NCBI RefSeq assembly: GCF_000208925.1 | Contig: NW_001914903.1 | Span: 1-64,000, forward strand | Direction of reading: 5' to 3' | DNA length: 64,000 nt | Origin: Entamoeba histolytica HM-1:IMSS | Taxonomy: Eukaryota; Evosea; Mastigamoebida; Endamoebidae | Part shown: one piece after another, positions 61,450 through 64,000 of the stretch | How the letters are laid out: each line of letters starts with the position of its first letter | Numbering within the stretch: the first letter of the stretch is position 1 | Program-made: the position numbers and the translations under genes | The notes under the pieces: generated by a model | Seen by the model: the letters and a program-made list of their open reading frames with translations, nothing else | Told to the model about the DNA's origin: nothing | Databases searched by the model: none

Positions 61450-64000
61450 ATGAACAAGAAAGAAGAAATAGAAGAAGAGGAAGTAATGAAAATATTTAAA
61501 GAAGAAGAAATGAAAGAACAAGAAGATATACAATTTATTAACTACTATTACAATAAGAAGAAAGTACATCAAATAATTAATATTATTAATAAAAAATGAA
61601 ATATTAATCAATACATTAGATGATTATTACCATTATATTAAATCAGTATCTTCCACTATTAACATCATGAATAAAAATAAACAAGAAAGAAGTGGAAAGA
61701 GAAGTATAGAAAGAATATTACAATCAAAAATATGTAGATTAAGAGATTTACTCCATAATAAACAATATATGAAATTAAAAAGAATATTACATATTAAGAA
61801 ATATGATATATATCATATTAAAATAAAAACAAATAAACAAATAAACTATTATAAATACCTCCGAAAGATGAAAATAATAGAAATAGAAGCAAGAAAGAAT
61901 AATTTGAAAAGAATAAGATTGAATTATAAAATGATGAAATATGGAAAAAGACAACATCTAAATAAGCCTAAAGAAGATGAATATCCAGATAATATCTCCA
62001 CTATTAATTTCTGGAAATGAATCTATGAAACTAATACCAATATAGATTTCCTGAATATTAATTTATATGAAATATTAATTGAAAACAGAATTAATAATAG
62101 AATGGCTATAATCACTCCCAATGAACTAGAGTGTGCTATTAAATTTATTGCTAACTGGAAGGCACCGGGAGTTGATAAAATACAAGGATTTTGGATTAAA
62201 TATTTAGAACAACCAAAGAAATACTTATTAAAATTATTTAATGAATGGTTAAATAATCCTAATGAAATCCCTCTCCATTTTATTCAAGGAAGGACAATAT
62301 TAATATATAATAAAAGTAATAAATTGGATCCACAGAATTACAGACCAATAATTTGTTTAAATTGTCTGTTAAAAGTGTATACATCAATATTAAAGATGAA
62401 AATAGAAAGCCAATTGATGCTAAATCCAATTGAAAAACAATTATCATTAAATCAAATTGGATGTAAGAAATACACATATGCATCAAAAGAAGGATTATTA
62501 TACAACACTATAATCAATCAATTATTAATAAAGGCTAAATGGAAGTGGTAGAAACATATTATGACGTCTCCAAAGCATATGATAGTATTAATCATCAATG
62601 GATTAAACAATGCTTAATATATTTTAATATCCCACTTGTAGTAATTAATAGTATATTATATATATTAAATAATACATATCTTAATTTATATTATAATCAA
62701 GAAAGTGTAGGTATTATTAATGTAGAAAGATGAATAATACAAGGTGACAGCCTATCTCCACTCTTATTTGTATTATCTATTGATGTATTATCTAAACAAT
62801 TAGATAAACAAATAAACAAATTAAATAATAAAATGAATGGAGAAGAAAAACAAGTCAAGTTAAACCACATATTGTATATGGACGATTTAAAAATAATGAC
62901 TAATAGCCTCGATGAAATGGAAAAAGCATACAAATTAACTAAAGAAATATTTAATGCAATAGGATTAAAAATTAATGTAGAAAAGAGTGGGATAATGACT
63001 AATATTAATAGTCAAATAAATAGTGAATTAGCTGAATTACCAAGAGTAACTAATGATAATCATTATAAATACCTTGGTATTGAAATATGAGATAAAGTAA
63101 ATATTAATAAATACTGTACAAGAATATTAAATGATGTATCTTCTATTTTATCATCATTAAACACTATGAAATATAGCATTCTCAATACAATAAGAAAGAT
63201 TAATAGTGATATAATCTCAAAATTAAGATATGGATTTTGTATTGTCCCATGGAAACTAGGAGAATTGGTGAAGATAGATAAACAAATAAGAAAATCATTG
63301 ATTCACCTCCAATTATATAGTAGAAATATCCCAAAAAGTAGACTATATGTTAAAATAAATGAATTGGGATTAGGATTAATGTCAGCAAGAGATGAATGTG
63401 CTAAAGAATTATTAAGAATATATTTAAAATATAAGTGGAGATCAAGCACAGAAATATGAGAAACGATAGAAACAATAAAAGAAAATCCAAATGGAATAAT
63501 TAAAAGAATGAAGAAAACATTTGGTAAGAAGATTAATTTTAATGAATTAATGAATGTAATAGAAATAAATGAAAGAAAGCACAATGTAAAGGAAATATTT
63601 GAATGGGTAAATAATGAATTAAATGAAAGATATTTAAATGAATGGAAAGAAAAGAAATGTGGTGAATATATAAGATGTGCAAATGGCACTTTTAATGATA
63701 AGAAATTAACAGTAGCCACTTGGAGGTCATTAAATATAAAAAGAAATGCATTCCTCCAAATAGTAAAGATGCAAGAAGGAGTAACTATGACAGGAAATAT
63801 TAAATCAAAAATACTCCAAAATGATGCTTTAAAATATTGTAAACATTGCCCTAACACAATTGCATCTATTAATCATATATTGTTATGATGTAATGAAAAA
63901 GAATCAAATATTAAAACATGATTATGTTTGTAAACAAATATTTAAAGACTTATTAATTACACATTTTAATGAATTTGATGCTATCGACTTTAATAATCCT
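61450..64000 (+). pseudogene. LINE copy B ORF2: reverse transcriptase and endonuclease (few lesions)
   Basis: Starts MNKKEEIEEEE 12 nt after ORF1. A frameshift in an A6 run near 61595 and another near 62540 occur. RT motifs: NWKAPGVDKI, NYRPIICLNCLLKVY, YYDVSKAYDSINHQW (from 62557), IQGDSLSPLLF (near 62740) and the intact YMDDLKIM (near 62875), then YKYLGI. The zinc knuckle CKHC...HILL-TGA-C is at 63838-63891. All stops between 62539 and 63888 in that frame are TGA (62731, 63088, 63457, 63886), and the one at 62018 is also TGA. A final shift near 63905 leads into DYVCKQIFKDLLITHFNEFD. Confidence 0.88.

Larger units (their letters stand above)
59840..64000 (+). mobile_element. LINE (R4-like), copy B, continues past window
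   Basis: Starts with the ORF1 ATG at 59846, only 84 bp after the PP2A A stop. It has two ORFs in order with 12 nt between them, each interrupted by a few frameshifts or stops. The terminal sequence (63952-64000) matches 10387-10425, so the endonuclease tail should lie just beyond the window. This is the least decayed copy here. Confidence 0.92.

Noticed and set aside
1..64000. CRISPR arrays, bacterial operons, riboswitches or insertion sequences
   Set aside because: No evenly spaced repeat/spacer series or inverted-end transposase gene is present; spliceosomal introns and gene content are eukaryotic.
61450..64000. Claim that Entamoeba uses TGA as a sense codon generally
   Set aside because: Host genes here use TGA or TAA as ordinary stops (uL5 and others end cleanly), so only the LINE frame shows the pattern and decay bias is not excluded.

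Overview
The window is nuclear DNA of an Entamoeba species. It is very AT-rich and densely packed with genes. Short introns of about 46-103 nt nearly all begin GTTTGT and end TAG. 5' leaders are very short and often follow a GAAC-type core element and an AAAATTCA-like initiator. The gene content also fits: a CXXC-rich transmembrane kinase, a DOCK GEF, Ras with a CaaX box, and R4-clade LINEs. The species cannot be fixed from sequence alone; histolytica/dispar-like is the best guess. A run of exactly 100 Ns (11988-12087) marks a draft scaffold gap.

Layout. Positions 1-10880 are a repeat-dominated, gene-poor block. It holds a decayed LINE (about 470-1326), a pair of intron-containing tRNA-Ile(UAU) genes inside 267/268-bp inverted repeats (1327-1593 and 8008-8275), a 255-bp structured SINE-like insertion with a 21-bp target duplication (2802-3056), a decayed 4.7-kb LINE (about 3062-7775), an AT-rich spacer, an inverted LINE 3' fragment and a 5'/3' chimeric deletion LINE (10026-10880). 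Positions 11301-54887 are a gene-rich block: eS6, an E2F/DP-like winged-helix protein, uL5, a proline-rich unknown, VPS51, eL36, a UVSSA-like protein, a multi-pass membrane protein, Pol I A43, a Pus9-type pseudouridine synthase, a 2493-aa DOCK protein with an N-terminal EF-hand, a one-domain PDI, a MIT-domain protein, a secreted or GPI-type protein, a PreP-like M16C protease, a TBC RabGAP, a lipid phosphatase, AP-1 mu, an LRR protein, a Ubc7-type E2, an unknown, and a 2577-aa receptor-like kinase. Positions 54888-56626 are a second repeat block. It carries a second SINE-like copy, a 20-bp tandem repeat and a third copy of the hairpin element found upstream of the tRNAs. Positions 56627-59761 hold an EMC8/9-like protein, a small ORF, Ras and a half-length PP2A A subunit. 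A comparatively well preserved two-ORF LINE runs from about 59840 past the end.

Functional themes are membrane traffic (VPS51/GARP, AP-1 mu, TBC RabGAP, MIT protein), small-GTPase and receptor signalling (DOCK, Ras, TMK, PP2A A), secretory-pathway biogenesis (PDI, E2, EMC-like) and translation (eS6, uL5, eL36, A43, Pus9). The strongest candidates for something undescribed are the SINE-like structured RNA element, the hairpin element with apparent compensatory changes near the tRNA, the LINE ORF2 whose in-frame stops are all TGA, and the ~140-residue Cys repeat of the kinase ectodomain.
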